Below are positions 36,001 to 47,659 of a stretch of DNA of 64,000 nt, one piece after another. The first letter of the stretch is position 1. Every line of letters begins with the position of its first letter. Below the pieces are notes generated by a model. That model searched no databases. It was not told the origin of the DNA and saw nothing but the letters and a program-made list of their open reading frames with translations. This DNA comes from Sphagnum compactum. Its lineage: Eukaryota > Bryophyta > Sphagnopsida > Sphagnales. The stretch spans positions 18,600,001-18,664,000 of the forward strand of contig OZ234494.1 of NCBI GenBank assembly GCA_965153455.1. The letters run 5' to 3'. Position numbers and translations under genes: made by a program.

Positions 36001-36690
36001 TTCAACTTTAAGCTAAGTTAAATGAAATAAGACTTAATTTGTGATTTCAGTTTAGGCCTAACCTAATGCCTATGTCTAGCCCTAACTTAGGTGCCTAGGT
36101 AATTAAATGGTTACTTGTAATTAAGCACCACGTACATAGATAGGCCTAGGTTATGTCTCATGTCATTTAGTTATTGGTTCATACCAAACCCTATTAAATC
36201 ATCACACGTGTCATCCCACCATTGGTCAAATGCATTTCAACCATCATAGTTGCAACATAGTTTACCTTTCAACTTAATTTCTACTATGGTTGATAAATGG
36301 TGGAATGTTTTTGGTGTGCCATGTGTCACCACATCATTGGTTAAACATTTAATCGACATAGTTGAAATGTAGTTGAACTTGCAATTGAATATATTGCTAA
36401 CATATCCATTAGTCAAAGGAAGTTAACAACATTTGGCAACTAGGTTGGTAAAATAGTTTGCAACTAAAATGATTAATGATGGCCATTGATGTGGTGTTGA
36501 CATGTGGCAAATTTCTTCAACTAGAATGTCACTGTCGACTTGTACTTGTTAATTTTTTGGTTTGCTATTGAGAAAAACATTTTTCAATTGCAAAAAATAC
36601 TTTGTAACTATTTTTGTTACTTTAAACTATTTTTAATAGTCAAGATGTAATTGAAAACATAGTTGCAAAAGGGAGGGTTTTCTATTAGTG
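33011..36690. mobile_element. 3.68-kb CACTA-type element with TAC target duplication
   Basis: The ends are CATTAATAGAAAACCC (33011-33026) and, in complement, CACTAATAGAAAACCC (36675-36690), matching at 15 of 16 positions, with weaker similarity further in (TATGTTTTCAA). TAC directly precedes the left end (33008-33010) and follows the right end (36691-36693), the 3-bp duplication typical of CACTA elements. The insertion site is in TACC-rich DNA. The interior is extremely AT-rich, has 180-bp degenerate tandem units and no coding capacity, so it is a non-autonomous or decayed copy. Confidence 0.75.
35030..35490. repeat. Degenerate tandem repeat of about 180 bp inside the CACTA element
   Basis: Three units are recognisable by the module [TAAAG/GAACTT]...[TGGTGCACCCACAACTCTTT]AGATCA...AAATGAATAAGAAATGAAGA. 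They begin near 35043, 35231 and 35411, so the spacing is roughly 178-190 bp. Similarity between units is moderate. Confidence 0.55.
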
Positions 36691-36851
36691 TACCTAGTTT
36701 TACCTACTTACTTAGGTAGGTAGTTAGGACTTACAATATTCCAAAGGTCAAAGGACTTTGCAAATTACCTCATATTTTCAATAACTGGGAACAAATAAAA
36801 GGTTGAAAGGTTTGGGAATTAGTAGGTTTTCAACAACTTGGCACACCAAAA

Positions 36852-37219
36852 GTTGAGTATATGGTAGCTTCTTCTACCACTAGACAAAGGCTATGTGGTT
36901 GAGAAAACTTTTGCATGATTTAGCTTTTCCATAACATGATGCTACTGTCAGTTTCAGCAAACAATTAGGGAAGCCTTTTGTTGATCAAGAATCTTGCTCA
37001 CCCCAAAAGAACCAAACACATTGATATAGAACATCATTACATCAAGGAATGATGAACGCAAAGGAAATGTTTTTTTAATATTGTCCCACATCATATATGG
37101 GCAGTAATGTTCTAACAAAGTTGGTCCATACACCAAAGCACTCCAAATGCATGCAACTCCTAGGCTTGGATAGAGGACCCTCTAACCTCAAGAGCTTGAC
37201 CAAGTGGGAGTGTAAATAG
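36852..37219 (+). pseudogene. Copia polyprotein 3' end (RNase H to stop), fragment A
   Basis: The plus strand encodes, with frameshifts, VEYMVASSTT, then NLAHPKRTKHIDIEHHYIKE, then QLLGLDRGPSNLKSL and KWECK-stop at 37217-37219. These are the C-terminal RNase H segment and tail of a Ty1/Copia polyprotein. The piece begins abruptly inside the RNase H motif at 36852, so the element was cut there. It is closely similar to fragment B on the opposite strand. Confidence 0.8.
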
Positions 37220-37400
37220 TAAGTGGTCAAGCCATTGTTTGACAGACCAAACCTTTCAACCTTTTATGCAAATAGTGCTTGCCAACCACATAAAATTAGT
37301 TCCAAAAATAAGTATAAAAACTCCATGGGAACTTTTATAACAAACATATATTAACACACATGGTGTTAAAGATGTGAACATGATTTAAAAGAAGGATGAT
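37211..37400 (+). repeat. Probable start of the 3' LTR following Copia fragment A
   Basis: After a polypurine tract (AAGTGGGAG) the sequence TGTAAATAGTAAGTGGTCAA matches TGTAAGTAGTAAATGGTCAA at the equivalent place of fragment B. TG is the canonical LTR start. A TATA-like GTATAAAAAC lies near 37310. The right LTR border was not found. Confidence 0.45.
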
Positions 37401-37654
37401 TAATCAACAAATTAGTTTGATTATATTTTTAAATTAACAACTTATTATTAGGATAGGGATGGCAACATTGAGGGATTTGGATCAATTCATAGAAAACCAA
37501 AAAAATGCATAACTTATTCAAATTTTGACCAATAGAACAATTTTTGCATTCATCTCAAGAAGGTCCATGAAATGGAACTTAACCGCTTATTAAGATTGTT
37601 AAAAAATGTTTGAGTGGAGTTTAATAAATAAAAAATCATTACAAGAAATCATGA

Positions 37655-37920
37655 TTCTTCACTTGACTAAAATGTCCACATTAACCAAAAGGATGTTCAC
37701 TTTGACTAAAGGCATGGGGCATGAAACACACATGGTTCTTTTGGTTGGTTTTCTTGACTAAAATGACCATTTTGACCAAATGTTAAACTATACATTTAGT
37801 CAATAAAGACAAATTTTTAAAATGGTCCATCAAGATGCCCATGGCCTAGTCAAATCGGCCGTACTAAATGGCCATGCTTAGTCAAATTAGCCATATTAAT
37901 TTGGTTAGCTAGTCTACTTG
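37655..37920. repeat. Cluster of TTGACTAAAATG / ACCATTTTGACC motifs
   Basis: Short units built from TTGAC(T/C)AAA and their complements recur about ten times here and again at 38690-38830. TTGAC is the core of WRKY W-boxes, but in this repeat-rich setting a regulatory role is unlikely. Confidence 0.4.
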
Positions 37921-37924
37921 TTAT

Positions 37925-38290
37925 GCTTACTAAGCTACCTACCTACCTACTTACTTAACACGTATTTACCTATTTACCTACCATCTACCTACATATGTCC
38001 TACATACCTACCTACCTATTTACCTACCATCTATCTACTTATGTCCTACCTATCTACCTACTTACTTACCATCTACCTACTTATGTCCTATTTACTTACC
38101 TACCTATTTACCTACCATTTACCTACCTATGTTTTACTTACCTACCTATCTATATTGTATTTAATTATCTACCTACTTAGTATATACTTACATACCTATC
38201 TATAGTTTACATAAGTAGGTATGAACATTTAAAACATAGGTAGGCAGGCATGTGTACCTACTTATCTACCTAGTTAGGTACCTACTAACC
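37925..38290. repeat. TACC-rich minisatellite, period 42-46 bp
   Basis: Units of the type TACCATCTACCTACTTATGT occur with the CCAT core at 37981, 38027, 38069 and 38115, then degenerate to TACCTACC. Inverse TAGGTAGG tracts lie at 38205-38290 and 38540-38610, and related short tracts at 32865-33010 and 36691-36730. Confidence 0.65.
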
Positions 38291-41270
38291 TACTTATGAA
38301 AAAATTTGAAGTTCAAATGTTGTTATACACATTGACCAAAAAATTCATGGAAGTTCAAATATACAAGTTAAATCCATTTGGTATCATATTGTTTTATAAA
38401 ATGGTGGGGTGGTTTGATGGCCAAGACATTGAACCAAGGAGACAAAAGTTTAAATCCTTTTACCAACATATATTATGTGGAATATGTATATTTACATATA
38501 TACCTTGTACATGTGTGTAAATGTATAATACATAGGTGGGTTGTGAATAGGTAGGTAGGAGGCCATGGTGGGTAGGTAGGTCATGGGTGGGTGGGTAGGT
38601 AGATGTTTGCTATTTGTTTATTATTTACATTTTTATATTTACAAATTGAGCTTTTTTTTAATTAATTTTTTTGGGTTGCCCAATTTTTTGTTCTTTTTGA
38701 CTAGTCACAAAGACCATTTTATGGTCAGTCAAAAAAAACATTTGTCAAGTTGGATGTGTTCAAATCAACTTGTCCAATATGACTAAATGGTCAAAGTGAC
38801 CAAATGTCAAAATGACTGGTTTTTTGTTTAGTTTTCCAATCAAATAAACCATGATTTCTTATTATTGAATGTTGAATTGAAATTTGTCTACCAAGTTGAT
38901 TATATGTTAAAGAGAAAATGAGAAAAAATATTACAAAAGCTAATCAAAAAATTGAATAAGGTCCTTGGAATTCCAAATTTTCAAATATAAATTATATAAC
39001 ATAAATTGAATTGGTGTTTTATTGAATATATTTTGATAAGCTATGAAAAAATACTTTTGAACTTGAAAAAACAACACCCTTGAATCTTTGTATATATGTG
39101 TTCCTTTCATACTTTCAAAATTGCAAATGTAGAGAGAAAAAACTACCTATTCCTCCCAAAAAAAAAATACCATCATAAAAAATTCTAAGATTTTATTTTG
39201 GAAAGAAGCAAATGTACTTGTTTGCTTTATAGTGTCATTGAGAAAGACCTGATAGGAGTAATGTCGACCAATAAATTTATTTATATATATTACTAAACTT
39301 AAAATGACTTTATAAGGGGGCTACTTGACCTAAATCTATTGCTATCGACCAGGAAAAAAAATTTATTTCAAAAGTTCAAAACATTTTTGCTAATTAACAT
39401 TCCCCCAATTTTTTCTTACCATAAGAACTAGCCATAGTGGATCACCTACCCCTCCAAATTCTTTTAAAATGTCATTCCCCAACCCAAGATTTAGAACTAG
39501 GAGACAACACATTGAAACAAGATTCCTTATATGCAACTTTTGAAAACATATTTAGAGAAGTTAATGAGAGCACAAGGAGAAATATTATAGTTCAACCTAC
39601 AACCATAGTTTTAACATTTCACAAAACATAACATTAGAAGGGAGTACCACAAGAGAAGAACCAACTATATTCTAAACTTATAACTATAATTATTTAAATC
39701 TCCCCATCATTACACATTGGGTTTCTCTACAAGCAACTTACCCTAATGGTGACCAAGGGTAGTTTTAGTTGTTGTTGAAGTGAACACAACAAAAAGCCCA
39801 TGGTGGAAAAGATTTCACACCCCAAGCAATCACATTTTCACTTATAGGTCACCACCTTCACTAGCTCAACCTCATGGCCATTTTGTTATAAAAGACCTTA
39901 TCACAAGAGCATAACATCTTTGGATAATGCATGCTATAACTAAATACTTAGTCCTAACATGCACTCCCTAAGAATCTTGCAACAAACCATGAAACACGCT
40001 TTTATAGGCTTTCATGTGGGACATACAACCCAACAAGTCCTACACCTTGACATTTGTTGCAATTCATGTTCACTTGATGTGATCATTGCCACTGTGCAAT
40101 TACAGATACTTTAGCCTTTAAAGACCCCTCATGGGGGAAATGTTCAAATGAAAATTCTAGGGAAAGCTTCATGGGGCCTAGCCCCCATTAAACAATTTGA
40201 TTGCATAAAAACAATGGAGACATTGACTTCTTGCCTCATTATAAAAAGGACAATTCCCCTCCTACCTTCATTTAACCAAGAGGTTCCCATCATTTAGTAA
40301 ACAATGTTGAACTCCCAAAATTGTCTTCATGTTAGGGCCTATGTCGAAACTAAATATGAGAATTTGGTTCATTAATCTTTTAATGGATCCCTCCTTCATA
40401 CCATTAAAGGTACTTTCTATTTTGTTTTTATTTGTCTAGCTTGCTAAGGTTTTTCTTGTGTCAAGTTTCAACCCCCTTCGGTTTAATTGAGTGGCTTTAT
40501 ATTCTTTCTTTTTAAAAACCCTTGTGGGGGCTTTTTGTAGGGAGGTCACTTCCATTTCTATTACAAATAATGTGCAACTTATTGAAAAAAATATAAATTA
40601 TAATTTTAAAATTATAAATAAGTTGTTCATAATTCATTTTGAGAATATACTTAAAGTATATTTAAAATATGTTAAAAATATGCCATTAGTTTATAGCATA
40701 CTTCAAAATATTCTTTAGCCTCAGGTGCTTCCTAAAATATACAAGGAGTGACATCTACATGAGAGTTTTTCAAGAATGTGTTCACACTATTTTGGATCTA
40801 CCTAAATGTTACCTAGTTTGAAAGTTCCATGTATACTCTTAATTATCTATTGGTTTTTTACAAAGTGAACATATAATTATTTTGTAACTATAAATTATCT
40901 TCAACACATGTAATTATTGCATTTTTTTCTATTGTGTTTCACTTATTTTAGTGAGCAATAATTTTTGACTTTTGTTTTGATTTCATTTCGATTATCTTTT
41001 AGAACTTATTTTAAATTATTGTGTTGACCAACACACATGTAGAATGTTGACATATACGTCACATGTAGTCAATCCTTGAACACCATGTGGCAACAAGCAA
41101 TTTGTCACACATTTGAATTTTTTTTTAATTTTGTTGTAACCATACTTGTGACATGCATGGGTTGGTTTAATTTTCAATGGAAAATGATATTTCAACATAT
41201 TGATTGGGTTTTTAATAGCCAAAACTTAAATTGAACTATGAACTCCATGACTATTATGTGAAAGGTTAGA
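38291..41270. other. AT-rich filler inside the candidate large CACTA element
   Basis: No gene. A weak tRNA-like stretch (TGGTTTGATGG near 38410, then AGTTTAAATCC) is not convincing. At about 41265-41285 the complement of the sequence (GCATAATGGAAAACTCTAACC) faintly resembles the CACTAATAGAAAACCC terminus. Confidence 0.35.
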
Positions 41271-41299
41271 GTTTTCCATTATGCAAAAAAGACTAAAAC

Positions 41300-41692
41300 A
41301 ATTGGTACAAATAAATTAACTAGAGTAGAAGATGATACTGGAATTTAACAACTTGGGACTATTAAGGAATTCATGTTCAAAGAACTTGAAAAGGTGAGGG
41401 AGGAGTGAATAGGGAGGATCTTTATATAGAAATCTAAACATCTTGATAAACTAATGCAAATATTAATGCGAGTGGGTGAGACCACCTATCATGCAAAGAA
41501 AGTCAACTAGATAAGAACTAAGGCCATTTGTGTATTCAACTAGTTTAACAACAAAGTTGTAAGGGAATTAGTCTAGTCATGTGCATGTGTTACAGTTACA
41601 AAACTTCAAACTAGATGTGTAGAAGCTTCTAACATTACTCATAGATTGATTTCATTGATTACTTTTATGGCTCAAGTGAAAAGTGGCTTGAC
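41300..41692 (-). repeat. Probable 3' LTR of Copia fragment B
   Basis: Reading leftwards from 41692, a polypurine tract (AAATGGGAA) is followed by TGTAAGTAGTAAATGGTC. Further on lies a TATATAAAG promoter-like motif near 41425-41440, as expected before the R region. The start matches the LTR of fragment A. The far border is uncertain. Confidence 0.5.
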
Positions 41693-42936
41693 CATTTACT
41701 ACTTACATTCCCATTTGGTCAAGGTTTTGAGGTTAGAAAGTCCTTTATCCAAGCCTAGGAGTTGGATGCATTTGGAGTGCTTTGGTGCAAAGACCGACTT
41801 TGTTAGAGCAATAGCGCCCATGTATGATGTGGGACAATATTGAAAGAACACTTCCTTTGCATTCATCATTTCCCTAATGTAATGATGTTGTATATCAATG
41901 AGTTTGATTCGTTTGTGGTGAACAAAATTCTTGATCAACACAAAACTTCTTGACTATTGTTGAAAATTACAATAACGTCATGTTGTGGAAAACCTAGTTC
42001 ATGCAAGAATTTTCTCAACCACATAACCTCTTTGGTGGTAGAAGAGGCTACCATGTACTCAACTTCGGTGGATGAAAGTGCCACTGTTGGTTGCTTTTTG
42101 TTTGCCCAACTCATGGCTTCATTTGTTAGTAGGAAAACAAAGCTCATTGTAGACCTTCGAAAGTCGAAATCTCTGCGCCAATCCGAGTTTGAAAACCCTT
42201 TAAAAGTTATTTCTCCTCCATTTCCTAAATGCCGTAGACACAAATCTTGTGTTCCTTGTTGGTACCTATGAATTGTTTTAGCTATTGCCCATGTTCCATA
42301 CAAGGGTTGAACATGAACTAACTAATTACATTCACTGAGTTGGATAGATTTGATTTAGTAGCGACCATTGCATACATTAAGTTGTTTATAAGTTCTTTGT
42401 ATGGTACTTTTTTAATTTCTTTGATATCTTCTGGGGTATTTGGTAGGATAGGTTTGCAAAGTTTATTGTTGACCTCCAAGGTTGTAAACATAAGCTTACA
42501 ATTTTCCATGTCAAACCACTTTAGGATTTCTTTAATGTACTTAGGCTATCCAAGCTTAATAGTTTTGCTCTTTCAATCTCTCATTACCTAAATCCCAAAA
42601 AAAATTCAAATTCTCCTAAGTCTTTCATTTTAAATTCTTGCAAGAACAACTTTTTCACTCTTTCAATCACTTTGAGGTCCTTACTAAAGAAAAGCAAGTC
42701 ATCCACATACATGGCGAAAAAAACATCGGACAATTCTTGAATCTTCAAATAGTAAATGCTAAGGTTTGCTTGACATCTTCTAAAACGAGACCTAGGAGGA
42801 AAGTGTCAAATCTTTCATTCCAAACCCGTTGGGTTTGTTTTAAGCCATAGATAGCCCTTTTTAGTTTGCAAACAAGACCCTTACAAGTGTTGTCTTCGTA
42901 ACCTTCTAGCTACACCATGTAAATGTCCTCCTAGAT
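41690..42936 (-). pseudogene. Copia polyprotein fragment B (reverse transcriptase to RNase H)
   Basis: Minus strand, several frames. From 42936 downwards come EDIYMV, LEGYEDNTCKGLVCKLK, AIYGLKQTQRVWNERFDTFL, FFAMYVDDLLFFSKDL (the YVDD catalytic box at about 42698-42709) and FGMENCK-type linker sequence. These are followed by PYKELINNLMYAMVATKSNL, SDWRRDFDFRRSTMSFVFLL, KKQPTVALSSTEVEYMVAS, HKRIKLIDIQHHYIREMM and CPTSYMGAIALTKS. This is the second half of a Ty1/Copia pol with RT and RNase H. Stops and frameshifts make it non-functional. Homology stops sharply at 42936, where AT-rich DNA begins, so gag, protease, integrase and the first RT blocks are missing. Confidence 0.88.
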
Positions 42937-43349
42937 AATTAATTATCCGATTTTAAATATTTTTAAATGTATTATCTGAACTAACTAGCAAAAAAAATAT
43001 TTAAATTTGGTTAATGAATTCTTATGAATAGTTTATTATGTAATTCAGAGTAATTAAGTATATTACATATTAATTACTAATTATTAAATTATTAATAAGT
43101 AATTCATTATGAAATATTAAATAATAAACATGAATTTGATTAAAAGACATCCATGTATATAGAGACATATCCATGTGTACACCTTTATTGAATGTTTAAT
43201 TAAAATATACACATTGGTTTGAATTTCAATAAGAAATAATCTTTCACCTTCCATGAAATTCTATTATTTGATATGTATATATGCCAACATGATGTTGTGA
43301 GTTGCAATATAATGGAATATCATTAATACACCAATTGAACACTAATCAC

Positions 43350-43839
43350 AAAAAATAGGATTATAATATTTACATAGTGGCAATTTAGTGTCACAAATAA
43401 TTGTACCAATGGGAATCATAGTCAAAATTAGTTGCAAGCAAGTTGAAAGTTTCATATTTAATGGGCAATGGAAATTCACACATGTGGTGTAATCGTATGT
43501 GTCAAGGCCATACATTAGTTGCAACATTAGTTGCAAAGTAATTGTTGACTGGGAGTTACATTTACACTAGTTGTAATGTAGTTGACACATGCAACTAAAA
43601 TACAACTTACCCAAAACTCAAACATAATTAATATATACAATGTGTACATTCCACCGTATAGGTGTTTCTTTTGCAGTCAACTTGCAACTCAAATACAATT
43701 TTTTGTTTTTCTGACATGACATTCTTTTTATTAATTCCTCGTATTTCCATGGGATAATTGTAGTGTAGTTGTATATTAATTGATTTGGAGCTCCAATTGC
43801 AAAGCAATGTGGTTGCAATAAACATAAATTTTCATAGTG
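43350..43839. repeat. CACTA subterminal region rich in TAGTTGCAAC motifs
   Basis: AGTTGCAAC, ACAACTA and their variants recur about a dozen times between 43420 and 43800, ending at the CATAGTG terminus (43839). Such subterminal repeats bind the CACTA transposase in characterised elements. They are also seen at 36200-36690 and 32170-32230. Confidence 0.5.
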
Positions 43840-46740
43840 CATCTAAACATTATTAATATTCAATGGTTTAACCATTATTAATGTGACACATGGAAGTGAC
43901 CTTGTCAACTTCCATTAAGACAAATTTGTTAAGGGCAAACATCTAAGAAGATGGGCAAATTAATCCATTAGATTTTGCCCATTAATCATCCAATCCATTG
44001 ATCAATTATCCATTATTTATAATTTCATTAAAAGTGTTTTCAAATATTTTTTGTTCATGAGATTGACTTTGAATTTATTCACATGTTATCATGATTTATT
44101 ATGAAAGCCATTATATAAGTAAATAAAAAAAAATTCAAGACCAACTTAAATTACCATTTAAAATTATGAAATATTGAATAATGGACATTACATTTGTTTT
44201 GATACATATTAGTGTGATTGTGCCCATTTGCACAATATTAATGATGACAAATATGACGTCAACCCATTCTAGTTTTTATCAAATGGAAAATTGCTCTTTG
44301 ACCCAATTTTAGATTTTCATCTCTTATTCCATGTTGAATTTATAATTATTCACTTATGCTTTATGATTAACCTCAACACAATCAATTTCATTGGCATGTA
44401 ATTATTGTTTGATGAATGATAATTCTTTTGTTAAAATGAAAATTTATACCCTAGTACTTGGGAAGCTTCAACAATTCCTTGTTGAATATTACTTTATTTT
44501 GACTTTTGAACTTTGGTAGTTAGAAATTGAATTTCTAAGGATTTCAACATATGAAATATTAATAATAAAACAACAAGCACTATGATAGGTTGTGTCGTTG
44601 CTTTATGTGTCTACTCTATTTCATAATTAAATGTTTGTACTTGAAGTGCACACGTTTGAATTTGGGTTATTTCTACTAGGGGTTAGGAGTTTTTTTTAAA
44701 CCATTAAAAAAAGAAATTCAACATATTTGATAGAAATTTTTTCAACATTTCAATAAATTTAAAAATAATTTAATTAGTACCAAACTTGCCCCGAGTTCTA
44801 TGGTATTGTAGATTTATTTTGTCTATTTGTGAGCCCCAAATCTTGGTTTCCCATTGGATTAGTTTATATTGGGTGTAGTTATATATATAATGTTATTGAA
44901 ATATGACACCACATTGCCCTCATTAACACCTAAAAGCTCATGTGCCAATTTTTAGTTGGCTTTGCACACACAAATACATCTTGCACCCGCTTGCATTTCT
45001 TCATTGTTCGTTTGTTTGGGATATATATTTTGAATATAATAAATTGTCTACCATTCAAATGCCCATGCTTATAAATTATGGATTTTTTTTTCATGCTATT
45101 GGCACATGATTATAATGTGTACATTAACATGCACAATTCTAGTTAAACAAAATAAATTGAATTCTGCAACGACACACCATTTATAAAGTGGGGATGACTT
45201 TTGAGTTACATTTTGACCTATGCATTGTTAAAATTGCTTTACTGATGGCAAACTTTAGTCAACATGGAAGGTCTAAATATTGTAACTTGAACCATACTAG
45301 TCATTAAGTATGATCAAACTTAGGTGCATTATTTGCAAAGGTATGTGTAGGTCAAATACAAATCAAATATTAAATATGTAATTGGAGATATGAGGAGATT
45401 GCCCATGACAACTAACAACGAGGTAAACAAACATGGTAAATTTGATACTCAATTAATTATTGGCTTATGATGGTTAAGTTCACAAATAGAGTCATTCCCA
45501 TAAACATATAATTTAAGTCATTCATCCTTGGATGAATTATCTAATTCAATTCATTTTCAAATTAATATAAGTTGTTCAATCACAAGATGTCAATCCTTAT
45601 GGCAATCCACATCAAATTGCAAATCAAATGGTGTTGGTAACAATGAATTAAGAATTTGAGTTTTAATCTTTGGCCATAGTGAAACACTTAAAATGATGTA
45701 ATGCAAAAAATGGATGAAAGGGCATAGTTTTCATTTGTTCATGACAACTACTGTAGCACATGTGATTTCATAACAAGTTTATCAAGTAATTAATTAATTT
45801 TAAAGATTTCATTTAATTTTTTTTATAGAATATTCCAAGAGGTTCTTCATTTTCCTTCACAAAATTTTGTTCTTTGAGAAAAATAAAGTTTGAAAGTTTC
45901 GACATTTAAAAACAAAAAAAATTGTGCCAAAGTTGTCAAGGTATTGCAATATGGCCTCTTCCAATTTTAATTTTCTTTCCTTAAGTTGGCAACAATTGGT
46001 TGTTTTGGTTATATTGATTTCATGTTGCTTATTGGCTTTTAACAAATATTTGTGATTGTCCAAACTTAAATTTTTTAAAAAGGATTAAAAAGGTTACCTT
46101 TGTCAACATTGCAATAAATGTTGGCAAGGAAATGGGATACTTTGAATCCATGAGGATGATCTTGTATCGAATGATAATACTTCTTTTTAGTGAAGGTTTA
46201 TTTCTCATTTGATAAAAGGGGTATCCTTAAAATAGATACCTATATGGTGATCAAGCTTGGTATTCAATTAAAGGTTTGTCATCCAACCATTATTTTAAGT
46301 ATAAAGCCAATCAATCAAGTTAATCAAGCCATTTTTGTTTTCTTCTTCAAGATTAGTTTCAAGTCAAAATGCAAGGGACTTGGGTTTATGAACAATATGA
46401 ACATCATCATGAATCACAATACCATGGATAGAAATCATGAACACCATTATGATCACAAAGATAAAAGTAACACACACCATGGGTTTGCACACAATGATCA
46501 TGAACATCACAAAAACAATCATGATTGTGAATGCGACAAAACATCACAAAACTTATCATGCTCAAGAATGAGAAAAAAAAACACCACAAACACTACAAGT
46601 TTTAGACTACAACTAGTAGAATAATTGCAAGATGACATATATGGAGCTACTAGATGGTGAAAAAAATTACAAAAGTGCAAAAAAAGAACATGAATCTCAA
46701 AGACTATAAACAACATAGGCAAAATTGTAGGAAAAAAAAA
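43840..46740. other. AT-rich intergenic, no recognised gene
   Basis: Nothing is supported apart from a CATGAACATCA/AATCATGAT-rich tract at 46390-46550. That tract translates to a His/Asn-rich low-complexity frame and is not a credible gene. Confidence 0.4.
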
Positions 46741-46890
46741 ACATGAATTGCTTGTTGAGAAATGATTCAATAATAAACCTAACATGGACAATGGTAGCAA
46801 AAGAGAGTATATTGATACTTAGTTGAGAAATGATTCAACCATAAACCTAACATTGACAATTGTAGCAAAGGAGAACATGAATTGATTGTT
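46741..46890. repeat. Tandem duplication, 68-bp period
   Basis: GTTGAGAAATGATTCAA starts at 46754 and at 46822, each followed by AATAAACCTAACAT-like sequence and GACAATGGTAGCAAA. A partial third unit begins near 46876, and a distant relative (GATTGCTTGTTGAGAAAAGA) lies at 48000. Confidence 0.6.
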
Positions 46891-47489
46891 AAACGTAGAA
46901 ATTACCCAAGCATAAATCTAAGAACATGTTGAAAAATGTTTTTTCTAAGAATTTCTTCTTGTAGTTAGAATGGTGATCACTCATTGGAACACGTACAAAA
47001 ATTTGTGATAATCCCTAGGAAGATTTAGTCAATCTTGCTATAAACTAAAAAATAAAGTGCAAATCTTTAATGATATTTTTATATGTTTGAATATGCAATG
47101 AAAATCACACATACAAGTTTAATGATTTTTTCTTTTTTCTCCTTCACTTTTAATGATTAAAAACCTTTGGAAACATTTTTGTCAATTTTTTGATATTTGA
47201 TTTCACTTTTTGTCAATTTATTAAAAACCTAATGCCCAGTAACCCAAAAACTTGGGGGACCAACTTCAAATTAGGGTGGGTGGAAATGTTGCTTTTGAGG
47301 AGGAGTCCTTAGCAATAACCCTTGGCACTTTAAACATGGGCAATGGGTGAGATGCTAAGCTTTGTCTGACCCTTTCCATGGGAACCAATGTGGCAACCTG
47401 CATGGAATTGCCCAGCTATGTTTTAAGATTTGATTTTCACAAGGTTGATTACAAGATTAAAACAAAAAAAGAGGGTTATTTTGTTTTGT

Positions 47490-47565
47490 GCTTGGAAGTA
47501 GCGTACGGATAGGAATGTTGTCTTTTCATTGTGAGATTGTGGGTTCAAAACTAGTTGGGGACAAT
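47490..47565 (+). repeat. tRNA-like SINE head (possible)
   Basis: TAGCGTACGGATAGG (47499) resembles a pol III A box and GGTTCAAAACT (47542) a B box, 43 bases apart as in tRNAs. The intervening TGTTGTCTTTTCATTG resembles an anticodon arm, and TTGGGGAC follows. No acceptor stem closes, so it is not a tRNA gene; a tRNA-derived SINE remnant is the best reading. Confidence 0.35.
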
Positions 47566-47659
47566 AGAACATGCAAGTCCCACAAAACATATTAATTGTT
47601 TTTCCTTGCCTGTCAAGACATGGAGAAGTGCAGTATTAGAAAAGTAGAACCATGTAGTT

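Larger units (their letters stand above)
32153..43839. mobile_element. Candidate 11.7-kb CACTA element with nested insertions
   Basis: The left end at 32153 starts CACTATGAAAAATATTG. The complement of the right end at 43839 starts CACTATGAAAATTTATG. Homology continues about 100 bp inwards on both sides (shared CAACCACA, AGCTCCAAA, TACAACTA, CATGGAAATA). CACTA is the hallmark end of EnSpm/CACTA elements, and both ends are rich in subterminal GTTGCAACT/ACAACTA motifs, as is usual there. Flanking triplets are AAT on the left and CAT on the right, so the 3-bp target duplication is imperfect. The ends may belong to one old element or to two separate copies. No TNPD-type transposase is readable. 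Inside lie a second CACTA element, two Copia fragments and TACC arrays. Confidence 0.55.

Noticed and set aside
37655-37920. Cluster of W-box cores (TTGAC)
   Set aside because: They are units of a simple repeat far from any gene.
37918-38205. Tyr/Leu/Pro-rich open frames
   Set aside because: Direct translation of the TACC minisatellite.
38405-38465. tRNA-like A and B boxes
   Set aside because: Spacing is short, boxes are poor and no stems pair.
46190-46624. His/Asn-rich 144-codon frame
   Set aside because: Arises from a CATGAACATCA-like simple-sequence tract, with no upstream signals or homologues known to me.
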